Below, piece after piece: positions 1 to 8,780 of a stretch of DNA of 64,000 nt (position 1 is its first letter; each line of letters begins with the position of its first letter). Location of the stretch: the NCBI RefSeq assembly GCF_004349215.1, contig NZ_SMKU01000008.1:1-64000 (forward strand), given 5' to 3'. The notes beneath the pieces were generated by a model, which saw nothing but the letters and a program-made list of their open reading frames with translations, ran no database searches and was not told where the DNA came from. The translations under genes were made by a program, and so were the position numbers. This DNA is from Actinomadura rubrisoli (GTDB taxonomy: Bacteria > Actinomycetota > Actinomycetes > Streptosporangiales > Streptosporangiaceae).

Positions 1-401
1 ATGTGCCCCACCGCCCCGGGCACGTCCCCGATCGGGCCGATCTCCTTGCCCATTCCCCAGTGGAATGTCCCGCGCTTGCAGGTGATCAGCCGCTCCGGCT
101 CGTCTGGCCCCCGCTCCGTGACGATTAGGTTGGTCGCGAAGGCATGGACGGTGACGCCGCGCTCGCGGAGACCGGCCGCGACATCGCGCAACGCAAGCCG
201 GGCGTCGGTGCGGTCAGCCTCGTCCAGCAACTCATGCAGGAGACCGGGTTCGTCGGCCTGCACTCCGACGCTCCCGCCGCGTCCGGGCGGGATCAGGCGC
301 GAGGCATGCCAGATCGTGCCGCCGGGATGTCCCTCGGCATCGATCAGCCAGTCGGGGAACTGCTCGGCCAGCGCGTGCCGGGCCTCCTCTTGTTCAGTCA
401 T
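1..401 (-). CDS. hypothetical protein, C-terminus cut by window edge
   Basis: The reverse-strand frame is open from an ATG at 399-401 to the window edge (133 full codons seen), so the C-terminus is missing. The N-terminus contains EQFPDWLIDAEGHPGG followed by TIWHASR, and the middle is Asp/Glu/Arg rich (LLDEADRTDARLALRDVAAG). There is no signal peptide or membrane segment. I do not recognise the family and propose no function. It overlaps the upstream gene on the same strand by 4 bases (ATGA), so the two are probably co-translated. Its opening E-F/Q-F-P-x-W motif resembles that upstream gene, suggesting a related domain. The forward-strand frames across this stretch have shadow-like Arg/Ser/Pro-rich composition and were not called. 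Confidence 0.6.
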   Translation of the reverse strand, partial: MTEQEEARHALAEQFPDWLIDAEGHPGGTIWHASRLIPPGRGGSVGVQADEPGLLHELLDEADRTDARLALRDVAAGLRERGVTVHAFATNLIVTERGPDEPERLITCKRGTFHWGMGKEIGPIGDVPGAVGH

Positions 402-619
402 TGCCTGCTCTCCTCGATGCCGGTGGCCTTACGCAGCTTGCCCCGCAGGCCCTCAGCGGTGTCGGCGTCCAGCGTGGCGCCCTCGACCCCGGACAGATCC
501 TCACTGACCAGGGATACGCGAGTCGCCCACCAGCGGCCGGTATCGGTGGTGTGGATGATTGACCAACGCGGGAACTCCTCTCGGAGCGCGGCCTTCTCCT
601 TCGCGATGGCTTCATGAGA
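398..619 (-). pseudogene. small hypothetical protein with no usable start codon
   Basis: The frame ending in TGA at 398-400 encodes EAIAKEKAALREEFPRW, SIIHTTDTGRWWATRVSL and VEGATLDADTAEGLRGKL, which has normal protein composition. The neighbouring frames are Arg/Pro-rich noise. The frame is closed upstream by TGA at 620-622, and there is no ATG, GTG or TTG before the conserved-looking part. The only ATG (614-616) is in another frame, and a single-base change at its third codon would join it to the good frame. So this is either a frameshifted gene, a sequence error, or a gene with an unusual start. Small actinobacterial proteins with an E-F-P-x-W ... GRWWA pattern are known to me only as hypotheticals. 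It overlaps the next gene by ATGA. Confidence 0.5.
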
Positions 620-649
620 TCACCGCGTCCGGGGTCGCCTTGTCTCTGG

Positions 650-715
650 GCGGGGCCACGCACCGAGAAGGATCTTTTGGACCACACGGGAACGGTGGCT
701 GGTGCGTGGCCCCGC
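650..715. repeat. 15-bp perfect inverted repeat flanking 36 bp
   Basis: Positions 650-664 (GCGGGGCCACGCACC) and 701-715 (GGTGCGTGGCCCCGC) are exact reverse complements separated by 36 bases. They lie in the roughly 200-bp gap between the divergent reverse-strand small genes and the XRE regulator. The spacing is long for a factor-independent terminator and no U-tract follows. It could be a two-site operator, an RNA hairpin in the leader of either transcript, or the ends of a tiny mobile repeat. The bases between the arms include an AT-rich patch (gatcttttgg), compatible with promoter elements. Confidence 0.55.
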
Positions 716-822
716 ACCATTGAGTGAAAACCCTGCACGGTGCGTCACGGAACGCTCACAATGGCCTCAGGCCAGGGGACATCCCCGTGTTCCCGTCCCA
801 GCGGTGAAGGGTGTCAAGGGTC

Positions 823-2163
823 ATGACCGTCCAGCAGCGCCCCGCGTGGGCCGTCCACCTCCAGGCCGCCCGCGAAGCACGCGGCTGGGGGCCCTTCGAG
901 ACCGCCCGTCGGCTGCGCGAAGCGATCGGCATCACCAGCCATCCCAGCGACAAGGTCAGGAGCCTGGCCAAGCAGGTCACCCGGCACGAAAAGGGGCACG
1001 TGTTCCCCACCGACTGGGCCCCCGCCTACGCCGCCGTGCACGGAATCCCGCAAGACGAACTGTTCCCCGCCCCTCCGCCCTCTGAGCAGCTGGTAATCAC
1101 CGGCCCTGCGAGTACCGTGGATCAAAGTCCTCTACTCGACCCCTGGGACGACGTTGTGAGACGACGTGAACTCATCCACGATGCCGCGGCCTTGACCGCG
1201 AGCGCGACCGTCGCGCCGATCCTGGCGAAACTCACCGAGGCATGGCAGGCCAGCGAACCCTCCCTTCCTGGGGCGAGCGTGTCGCAGGCGATGATCGACG
1301 ACTGGGAGGACGCCGCCGTCGTCCATGGCCGGCGAGCCCGCGTCGAGCCTCCCGCCGTGATCCTTGCCGCGCTGGCGGCCGACTTCACGGTCATGGCCCC
1401 GCACCTCAAACGCAAGCAGCCCGACGCTGTGCGGCGCGACCTGGCGCATGCCGCGGCACGACACGCGATGCTGATCGGGGGGAAGCTCGTTGACCTGGGC
1501 CAGCGCCGAGAATCGCGCCGGTGGTGGGGCAAGACCCGCGCACTCGCCGATCAGTCGGACGATCCGTTGCTGGCGTCGTGGCTCCGCAGCAGGGAGGCGC
1601 TCTACCGGCGCGGTGACCCTAGCGAGGACTTGGAGGAGGTGCTCCGCGTCGCGTCCGAGGCCCGGCGCCTGGCTGGGGAGCGACCCAGCGCCCCGCTGGC
1701 CGCCGCGTTCACCGCTGAGGCACAGGTGCTTGCCTGTCTGGGACGTATGGGCGAGGCCGTCTCGGCACTCAGATCCGCAGAGGCGGCGTTCGACAAGATG
1801 TCCACGTCCACAGTCTTCGATCCCGACTGGGCACGGCGCGAGGAGGGACTCTGGTTCGATAAGAGCCTGATCTACACGCTTGCCGGTGACGTACGGCAGG
1901 CGACCGAAGCTCAGAACACTCTGCTGCGGCCGGACGCCGATTATCACGTCACTGTGGAGATACAACTGCACCGGGCAGCGTTGGGGGCACGTACCGACCC
2001 CACGTCAGGGCTAGAGGAGGCCACCCGCATGGTGGCCGCTCTACCGCAGGACCGCCGGACGACGAGGTATCTGGGGGCCGCCCGCATGACTCTCAACGCC
2101 ATCCCCGACAAGGCGGCAGCGCTACCGGCTGCGCGGGAACTGAGGGCGCTGCTCTCTGGTTAG
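823..2163 (+). CDS. XRE-type transcriptional regulator with helical C-terminal region
   Basis: The protein has 446 residues. Residues 1-75 form a helix-turn-helix of the actinobacterial XRE type (AREARGWGPFETARRLREA then HPSDKVRSLAKQVTRHEKG), ending in PQDELF, a common close of this domain. The remaining 350 residues are alpha-helical with TPR-like spacing (LGQRRESRRWWGKTRALAD, LACLGRMGEAVSALRSAEAAF), typical of regulators that sense a ligand or peptide through helical repeats. I chose the ATG at 823. A GTG at 811 is in frame and possible. It is divergent from the two small reverse-strand genes across an inverted repeat, so it may control them. The DNA target and ligand cannot be read from sequence. 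Confidence 0.8.
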   Translation: MTVQQRPAWAVHLQAAREARGWGPFETARRLREAIGITSHPSDKVRSLAKQVTRHEKGHVFPTDWAPAYAAVHGIPQDELFPAPPPSEQLVITGPASTVDQSPLLDPWDDVVRRRELIHDAAALTASATVAPILAKLTEAWQASEPSLPGASVSQAMIDDWEDAAVVHGRRARVEPPAVILAALAADFTVMAPHLKRKQPDAVRRDLAHAAARHAMLIGGKLVDLGQRRESRRWWGKTRALADQSDDPLLASWLRSREALYRRGDPSEDLEEVLRVASEARRLAGERPSAPLAAAFTAEAQVLACLGRMGEAVSALRSAEAAFDKMSTSTVFDPDWARREEGLWFDKSLIYTLAGDVRQATEAQNTLLRPDADYHVTVEIQLHRAALGARTDPTSGLEEATRMVAALPQDRRTTRYLGAARMTLNAIPDKAAALPAARELRALLSG

Positions 2164-2171
2164 AGCGCCGG

Positions 2172-4886
2172 CTACGTCCTGCGGGTGCTCCGAGCGGTGA
2201 GGTCGGCGATGAGCTCGGAGGCGGTGATCGGGTCCAGGTCGACCATGATGCGGCGGTCGCCGGGCAGCGGACGGAAGATCCCGCCGGGGTTGTCGCGGTC
2301 CCAGCCACGGTGCCTCATCGCGAGGGCCCTCACCGTCCGCACCGTGGCGTCCTCGAACCGGGTGAGGCGGCCGCTTGCGCGCTCCTCCCCGGTGAGCGCG
2401 TGGACCGGTTCTCCGGATCTGGGGGAAGGGCTGGAGGGTCTCGTAGTCGTCCAGTGTCGCCCGCCAGGCTCGGAGGGTGTCGCCCAGGTCGAGCGGGTGC
2501 GCGATGCGGATGGCGGCGGAGCCGGGCGGGGTGAACGCGTCGTCGTGGACGTCGGTGAACGTGCGGTCCTCGGCGAGGCGGAACGCGGTGTCCTGGGTTC
2601 CTTCCTCGGCGAGCCAGATAAGGCGGCGCACGATGTGTCAGATGACCGGGTGCCGGACGAAGAGGGGACCGAACTCGGCGGGCGTCCAGCGCCGCAGCGT
2701 GACCATCGCCGTCTCCAACCGGCGGATCTGGTCGGCGGCGGTCCGCGCCACCTTCTTCATTGAGGAGAAGCGCTGGTAGGCGGCGGGGGACAGGGCGGCG
2801 TCGTCACCGGAGGACAGGCGGGGGAGGGTCTTGCGGCGCCGCCCGTCCTCGCCGATGACGAACGGGTCGAGCGCCTCGTCGAAGCCCACGGTGAAGCGGA
2901 GCGAGCCGCAGCGCCGTCGCGTCGTCGCCGAACCGGCCGAGCTGGTCGAGGGCCCAGCCGTCCCCGGCGGACGCGCCGTACCGTTCCGAGCGCTCGAACA
3001 GCGCCCACGCGAACCCGGCGAGGGAATGCGCGTCGCACACGTCGCGGACCATCTCTATGCCCGCGTACACCTCGCCGAGCTTCGACATCGCCAGCAACAT
3101 GACCACCTGGGCGGTCGCGGTGTCCGGCAGCGCCCGTTCGCGGCCCCGCAGGAGGATCTGCGGGAGCATGCCCGGCGCGGCCCATTCCGGTACGTCCGGT
3201 ATGCGGGCGGGCAGGCGTTCCAGCGGGTCGGCCGTCAGTAGGGCCTCGATCGCGTCGGCTGCTCCGGCGCCGAGATTGCGGGCGGCGGCGACGATCTCCG
3301 TGGGGCCCAGCTCGGCGGCGAGGAACCGCAAGGCCCCCCTCGGCCTGCCTTCGGGACGTGTCCGCCTCGCCCAGCGCGGCGGGGAGGAGCATCCGGGCGG
3401 CGCCGGTGCGATGCCTGCCGAACCAGGCGATGGTCGTCTGCTGGCCGGACTTCTTCCGCGCGAGCCAGCCGGCCATCAGCTTGGCGATCCCGGCGGTCAG
3501 GTAGGGGACGAGGATCCCTGCCGCAGGCCCCGGGGTTCTGCTCGGCGGCCCTCGTCACCAGCGGCAGGGCGTCGGGCCCGTAGCGTCCGGCCATGGTCTT
3601 GAGCCAGGGCATGTCGTCGGCGTGCCAGGAGGAGTGCGGGTCGTCCCAGTCGGCGAGCAGCGGGCAGATCAGGTCTTCGGGCCTCTGCGCGAACAGGGCG
3701 GTGGCGGTGAGGCGGCCGATCGGTTATGGCGGGATAGCGGCGCCCCCGGCTCGGCAGGTACGGGACGGCCCATGCCTCGCGCTCGCCGGGCGCCCAGGTC
3801 ACCTTCCGCTCGTCAGGTGGGGTCGGCCCGGTGATGACGACCGGTTTCGCCGCTTTCCGCTTGCGGGCCCAGGGCGGCTCGACCAGTAGCGTCGGCAGCT
3901 CGTCCGGGTCCGCCTCGGGTATCCGCGCGGTGGACGGGACGGCCGCCTCGACGGTCCGGCGTGTCTCGGAAGCGAGCCCGGGGCAGCATCGCCGCGGTCG
4001 TCTCCGGGTGGGCCCGCACATGGTCGGCTAGTAGCGCGGCGGCGGTCTTCGAGCGGGCGGCGGCGGGCACCAGGAGCCGCAGCGCCCGTGCTGGGGAACG
4101 CGTCATCGCCGCGATCAGCACGGGCTGGACGTACTTCTCGTCCGACCGGTCGATCAGCGCCTGGAACGCCGCGTCCCGGGGCAGCAAGGCGATGACGTTG
4201 AGCAGCCGCCTGTGCTCGGACGCGCCGACGTGCCCCTCGTCCAGCGTCCTGGCGAACAGGGGGAGGGCGCCGGCCCCGGTGGCGTCGGCCAGCGTGACCT
4301 GGAGGCCCATGGGGCAGGAGCCCGGCTGGAGCACCGCGTCCATCGTGAGCTGCCCGGGTGTGCTGAGGGCGTGACGCAAGAACCACCAGATAGGACGCGA
4401 CCATCTTCTGCGCCTGCGTGTTCCGGTGACTCGCCAGCCGTTCCGCCGCCTGCCGGAAGACGGGTTCGTCGGCGGCGGCGAGCAGGGCGCGCATGTGCCG
4501 GGCGGCCTCCTGATCCGCCTTGATCTCGTCGCCGCTGTGCAGCCGCACCTTCAGAGCGCGGCCCTCGGACGGTACGTGCGGCGAGGGTGCTCAGCTCGAC
4601 CAGGGCGCACGCGGCGAACGTCGTCCCGCGCCCGCCGGATCGGGCTTCCCGGTGAGGTACCGCTGGTCGCGCTCCACCCATTCGGTGGGCCGACGAGCGT
4701 CCTCCGCAGGGAATCGGCGTCCGGCCACACCTCGTCCACGAGCCCCCGGATCCGCTTCGCGGCGGTCTCGTCCACGGTGACCCGCGGCCCCGGCGAGCCG
4801 CCCCGCCGCGGATGCAGGCGCCGTCGCAGCTCGGCGGGGAGCACCAGGGCGTCCTCGTCCGGCGGAAACGGGGGTCGATCACTCAT
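2172..4886 (-). pseudogene. DUF4132 domain protein, broken by about ten frameshifts and one nonsense codon
   Basis: Reading 4886 to 2172 gives a continuous protein-like sequence of about 900 residues only if the frame is changed about ten times. It starts MSDRPPFPPDEDALVLPAEL with HPRRGG soon after, the usual opening of actinomycete DUF4132 proteins, and ends with the matching C-terminus (GWDRDNPGGIFRPLPGDRR, then DLDPITASELIADL). Approximate breaks are at 4686, 4625, 4556, 4390, 3975, 3722, 3525, 3345, 2905 and 2415. An in-frame TGA at 2638-2640 sits where Trp is expected (HPVI-stop-HIVRRLIWLAEEG). The first two shifts look like one base lost and the next eight all look like one base gained. 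The amino acid sequence between breaks remains good, so decay is recent or these are sequence errors. DUF4132 function is unknown, though MolR-like proteins belong to it. Confidence 0.8.
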
Positions 4887-5038
4887 GGCGCCTCACCGTA
4901 GCGGCGCGCCCCGACAGGCCCCTGACTGTGAGCATCGGCCCTCCGTTCTGCGGTTCTCGCGGGGATGGAGGCGCCCCGCCGCGCATTGTGACCTTGGCGA
5001 GGTTGCGAGTGGACGGGCGGCGCGGCAGGGTACAGGCC

Positions 5039-6484
5039 ATGACTTGGGACGTTCCGGGTTATTCCGTGGTGAGGGTCCTGAGCGAGGGTCCGGCCGGACG
5101 CGTCGTCCAGGCGGTCCGCGACGGGTTCGGGGAGCAGGTCGTCATCCTCGACCGGGCCGAGCTGGCCGACGACGACGCGCGGCTGCTGGCGACGCTGCGC
5201 GACCCGCACGTCGTGCGCGTCCACGAGTACGTGGAGGGGCGGCGGGCGCTGGTCATGGAGCTCGTCGACGGGGTGACGCTGGAGCGGCTGATCGGCGAGT
5301 CGGGGCCGATGGCGCTCGACGCGGCCCTGCGGGTGCTCAAGGGCTGCCTGCTCGGCCTCGCGGCGGCGCACCAGGCCGGGATCGTCCACCGGAACCTCAC
5401 GCCGGCGAACGTGCTGGTCGTCGGGGGCGCCTGCAAGGTCACCGGGTTCGGGCTCGCGGTCCGCGGCACGTCCGTCTTCACCGCGCCCGAGCGGCGGGAC
5501 GGCAGCGTCACGGCGGGCGGGGACCTGTACTCGGCGGCCGCCGTGTTCTACCAGTGCCTGACGGGGCGCCCCCCGGGCGAACGGGGCGTGCAGTTGGAGC
5601 GGCTGCCGGAGCGCGCGCGGGCGCTCGTCGTGCGGGGCATGGCGCAGTACCCGCCGGCCCGGCCGAAGTCGGCGGCGGCCTACGCCGCCCTGGTGGACGC
5701 CGTGGCGCGGAACGAGTGGACGCGGCCCCAGCCCCCGGCCGCGCTTGCGGCGCAGGACGCACCTGTCGCGCCGGAGGCCCCGGAGGAACGGCCCGGCCTG
5801 CTCAAGCCGCTCGCCGGGATGGTGGCGCTCGGGCTCGTCTGCGGATTCGGGACGTTCGGCATCGCCAAGGCGTTCGGGGACGACGAGCCCGCGCACGCGA
5901 CCCCGGTGGTCAGCCACCGGCCCGTCCAGCCGGGGACCGGGGTGTCGCGGGGACGGCTGGCCTACACGATCAATCCCGCCGCGCGGGTCGTCGGCGCCGC
6001 GAAGGCGCTGAGCCCGACCAACCGGCAGCGGATCGACGTGCTGCTGAGCGTGACGCCCTCTCAGGCCCACCCCGGGAACACCGTCACCGTCCGGATGGTG
6101 GAGCGGCGGGCCAACCGGTCGGCGTGCCCGCCCGCCGCCCAGGGCAAGTGGGGCTGGAGCGTCGGCGACGGGCATGCGCAGGCGCTGTGGCTCTACCCCG
6201 CGTCCGCCGGAGTCCTGCCGTCGCGTCCGAGCGACCGGCGGGTCGAGGCCGCGGTGCGGACGGCCCCGCCCAAGACCGCGGCCAAGGGCTGCGGGCGGAC
6301 GACGGTCGTCCGGAGCACCTACACGTTCAAGATCGACAAGACGATCAAGCCGGGGTCGTACCTGCTGTCGCCGTGGAACCCTCCCCGGGTCGCGCGGATC
6401 TTCACCGGCACGGGCGCCCGGGCGCCCCTGGCGGCGGCGCGGGCCACCAACAGGGGACGGCTTCCGGCGCTGACCGTCCGGTAG
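5039..6484 (+). CDS. membrane-anchored Ser/Thr kinase-like protein, probable pseudokinase
   Basis: The protein has 481 residues. Residues 1-235 follow the protein-kinase order, but key residues are changed. The VAxK lysine region reads QVVILDRAEL with no Lys, the catalytic HRDLKPxN reads HRNLTPAN (Asp to Asn, Lys to Thr), and the metal-binding DFG reads GFG in VTGFGLA. The APE-like TAPERRDG and the following D-x-Y motif (GGDLYSAAAVF) remain. A transmembrane helix lies near residues 260-280 (LAGMVALGLVCGFGTFGIA), followed by an extracytoplasmic part of about 200 residues with two cysteines (SACPPA, AKGCGRT). The ATG at 5039 keeps the kinase fold complete. It lies 63 bases upstream of a co-directional murA-like gene. 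By family knowledge it should not phosphorylate. A binding or signalling role is inference. Confidence 0.8.
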   Translation: MTWDVPGYSVVRVLSEGPAGRVVQAVRDGFGEQVVILDRAELADDDARLLATLRDPHVVRVHEYVEGRRALVMELVDGVTLERLIGESGPMALDAALRVLKGCLLGLAAAHQAGIVHRNLTPANVLVVGGACKVTGFGLAVRGTSVFTAPERRDGSVTAGGDLYSAAAVFYQCLTGRPPGERGVQLERLPERARALVVRGMAQYPPARPKSAAAYAALVDAVARNEWTRPQPPAALAAQDAPVAPEAPEERPGLLKPLAGMVALGLVCGFGTFGIAKAFGDDEPAHATPVVSHRPVQPGTGVSRGRLAYTINPAARVVGAAKALSPTNRQRIDVLLSVTPSQAHPGNTVTVRMVERRANRSACPPAAQGKWGWSVGDGHAQALWLYPASAGVLPSRPSDRRVEAAVRTAPPKTAAKGCGRTTVVRSTYTFKIDKTIKPGSYLLSPWNPPRVARIFTGTGARAPLAAARATNRGRLPALTVR

Positions 6485-6547
6485 ACCGGACGTGGCCTTT
6501 GGATGGATTCGGTTGGTGCACCCGCAGGGCGGCCGTAGGCTGCACGA

Positions 6548-7849
6548 ATGACCGAGAAGCTGTGGGAGATCGAGCCGTCCGGCCCGCTGCGCGGCGACGT
6601 CACCGTGCGCGGGGCCAAGAACGCGGTCAGCAAGCACATGGTGGCGGCGATGCTCGGCGCGGAACCGAGCACGATCCGCAACGCGCCGGACGTCGGCGAG
6701 GTCGGGATCACGACGGGGATGCTGGAGCACGTCGGGACGGGTGTCGAGCGGTCCGGCGGCGAGATCACCGTCGTGCCGGGCCCGGTGTCGGAACCGGGCG
6801 TCGGCAAGGCGTTCACCGGCCTGAACCGCATCCCGATCCTCATGCTCGGCCCGCTGCTGCACCTGGCGGGGGAGGCGTTCGTCCCGCTGGTCGGCGGCGA
6901 CCCGATCGGCCGCCGCCCCGTCGACTTCCACGTGGACGCGCTGCGGGCGTTCGGCGCCGAGGTCACCATCGCCGCCGACGGCATCCACGCGCGGGCGTCC
7001 CGGCTCGTCGGGACCCGGATCGACCTGCCGTACCCGAGCGTCGGCGCCACCGAGACGGTGCTGCTGGCGGCGGTGCGGGCCGAGGGCAAGACGGTCATCA
7101 GGAACGCCGCGACGGAGCCGGAGATCATCGAGCTGGCGCTGTTCCTGCAGCGGATGGGCGCCCGGATCTCCTTCGCGCCGGACCGGCGGATCGTGGTCGA
7201 GGGCGTCGAGCGGCTGAGCGGCGCCCAGACGCGCCTCGCCGGGGACCGCATCGAGGCGTTCTCCTACCTGGTGGCGGGCCTGGTCACCGGCGGTGAGGTC
7301 CGGGTGCACGGCTGCCCGCAGGACCGCCTGGTCACCGCGATCACCACGCTGACCGGGATGGGCGCCCGGTTCGAGATCACCGATGACTGGATCATGGCGT
7401 CGGCACCGGACGGGCTGCGCCCCGCGGCGGTGCAGACCGACACGCACCCGGGGTTCGCGACGGACTGGCAGACGCCGCTGATGGTGCTGTTCACTCAGGC
7501 GGACGGCATGTCGGTGCTGCACGAGACCGTGTACGAGAACCGGCTCGCCTACGTCCCGGCGCTGCAGAGCATGGGCGCGGAGATCGAGGTGTACGACACC
7601 TGCCTGGGCGGCCCCGCCTGCCGCTACCACGACACGCCCGCGCTGCACTCGGCGGTCGTGCGCGGGGTGAGCAAGCTGCGCGGCGGCGACGTGACCATGC
7701 CCGACATCCGGGCCGGGTTCTCGGCGGTGCTGGCGGCGGCGGTGGCGGAGGGCCCGTCCACGCTGCGCGGCGTCCACCACATCGAACGCGGCTACCACCA
7801 CCCGGTCGAGCAGTTCCGCGCCCTGGGCCTGGCCCTGCGCGCCGGCTAG
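6548..7849 (+). CDS. murA: UDP-N-acetylglucosamine 1-carboxyvinyltransferase family (MurA paralogue)
   Basis: The protein has 433 residues, full length for the EPSP synthase/MurA superfamily. The MurA family transfers enolpyruvate from PEP to UDP-GlcNAc, the first committed step of peptidoglycan synthesis in the cytoplasm. Visible motifs are RGAKNAVSKHMVAAML (the substrate-binding Lys-Asn), the active-site loop GGDPIGRRPVDFH, and DIRAGFSAVLAAAVAEG near the C-terminus. In E. coli MurA the loop has Cys115, the fosfomycin target. Here that position is Asp, as in mycobacterial MurA, so fosfomycin resistance is expected. Departures from housekeeping MurA (SKHM in place of the usual ALPI) suggest a second copy rather than the essential one. 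It probably shares a transcript with the upstream pseudokinase. Confidence 0.85.
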   Translation: MTEKLWEIEPSGPLRGDVTVRGAKNAVSKHMVAAMLGAEPSTIRNAPDVGEVGITTGMLEHVGTGVERSGGEITVVPGPVSEPGVGKAFTGLNRIPILMLGPLLHLAGEAFVPLVGGDPIGRRPVDFHVDALRAFGAEVTIAADGIHARASRLVGTRIDLPYPSVGATETVLLAAVRAEGKTVIRNAATEPEIIELALFLQRMGARISFAPDRRIVVEGVERLSGAQTRLAGDRIEAFSYLVAGLVTGGEVRVHGCPQDRLVTAITTLTGMGARFEITDDWIMASAPDGLRPAAVQTDTHPGFATDWQTPLMVLFTQADGMSVLHETVYENRLAYVPALQSMGAEIEVYDTCLGGPACRYHDTPALHSAVVRGVSKLRGGDVTMPDIRAGFSAVLAAAVAEGPSTLRGVHHIERGYHHPVEQFRALGLALRAG

Positions 7850-7925
7850 CAGCGGCCGGGCCGGATGACCCGGTGATGACCGAAACCGACAAGACGCTTG
7901 TGGCGGCGGCGGGCACGCTGGAGCC

Positions 7926-8780
7926 ATGGATCTGAACAAGGCCGCCGACTTCATGGCCACGCATGCGCGCCCGCTGGACCGCCGCCGCTTCGACATGCTG
8001 ACCGGGAAGGGCGACCCCGAGGCGCTGCTGGCCGCCCTCAACGCCTACCGCAACCCCGACGGCGGCTACGGCCGGGGACTCGAACCCGACCTGCGGTCGA
8101 GGACGAGCCAGCCGGGGCCCGCCCTGCACGCCTTCGAGGTCTTCGAGCAGCTCGCCCCCGGTACGGCGCCGGAGGCGGCGGCGCTGTGCGACTGGCTGGA
8201 GGCGGTGGCGCTGCCGGACGGCGGCCTGCCGTTCGGGCTGCACGTGCCCGACCCGGCGGGGTGCGCGCCGTTCTGGGCGGACGCCGATCCGCGGACCTCG
8301 TCGCTGCAGATCACGGCCATCGTCACCGCCACGGCCCAGCGCGTCGCGGCGCACGATCCGGCGGTCGCCGCGCATCCCTGGCTCGGCCGCGCCACCCGCT
8401 ACTGCCTGGACACCGTCCGGACAAGGGATGAACTGCATGCCCTGGAGCTGGCCTTCGTGCTGTCGCTGGCCGACAGCGTCCAGGACACCGAGCTGATCGC
8501 CCTGCTCGGCAAGCACATCCCCGAGGACGGGCTCGTGCACGTCCAGGGCGGGCTGGAGGACGAGATGATGCGCCCGCTCGACTTCGCGCCCTACCCGGAC
8601 CGCCCGGTGCGGGCCCTGTTCACCCCGGACGTGGTGGCCGCCGAGCTGGCGCGCCTCGATGAGCAGCAGCAGGACGACGGCGGCTGGGCCGTGGACTTCG
8701 CCACCTACTCCCCGGCGGCGCACCTGGAATGGCGCGGCTACGCGACCGTCAGAGCCGTCTCCATCCTGCAGCGCAACTAG
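7926..8780 (+). CDS. hypothetical protein with prenyltransferase/squalene-cyclase-like toroid repeats
   Basis: The protein has 284 residues. Gly/Asp-rich repeats resemble QW-type or prenyltransferase-beta helices of an alpha/alpha toroid: YRNPDGGYGRGLEPDL, LPDGGLPFGLHVPDP and QQDDGGWAVDFATYSP. There is no signal peptide or transmembrane helix. The acidic DXDD cyclase motif is not evident, so terpene cyclase activity is not supported. Similar proteins are widespread in actinomycetes as hypotheticals. The stop codon overlaps the convergent aminotransferase stop by 4 bases. It lies 76 bases after the MurA paralogue and could be read through from it. Confidence 0.65.
   Translation: MDLNKAADFMATHARPLDRRRFDMLTGKGDPEALLAALNAYRNPDGGYGRGLEPDLRSRTSQPGPALHAFEVFEQLAPGTAPEAAALCDWLEAVALPDGGLPFGLHVPDPAGCAPFWADADPRTSSLQITAIVTATAQRVAAHDPAVAAHPWLGRATRYCLDTVRTRDELHALELAFVLSLADSVQDTELIALLGKHIPEDGLVHVQGGLEDEMMRPLDFAPYPDRPVRALFTPDVVAAELARLDEQQQDDGGWAVDFATYSPAAHLEWRGYATVRAVSILQRN

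Noticed and set aside
2172-4886. Programmed frameshifting as cause of the repeated shifts
   Set aside because: Ten shifts in one gene and an in-frame stop are far too many. No slippery motif is shared between the sites. Decay or sequence error is simpler.
4883-8041. 1052-residue reverse-strand frame across the pseudokinase and MurA genes
   Set aside because: It is the antisense shadow of GC-rich coding DNA: low-complexity Arg/Pro/Gly/His content and no domains, while the forward strand encodes recognisable families.
7926-8780. Terpene cyclase assignment for the toroid-like protein
   Set aside because: Repeats look alike, but the DXDD or DTE acidic motif is missing and the length is too short for a squalene-type cyclase.
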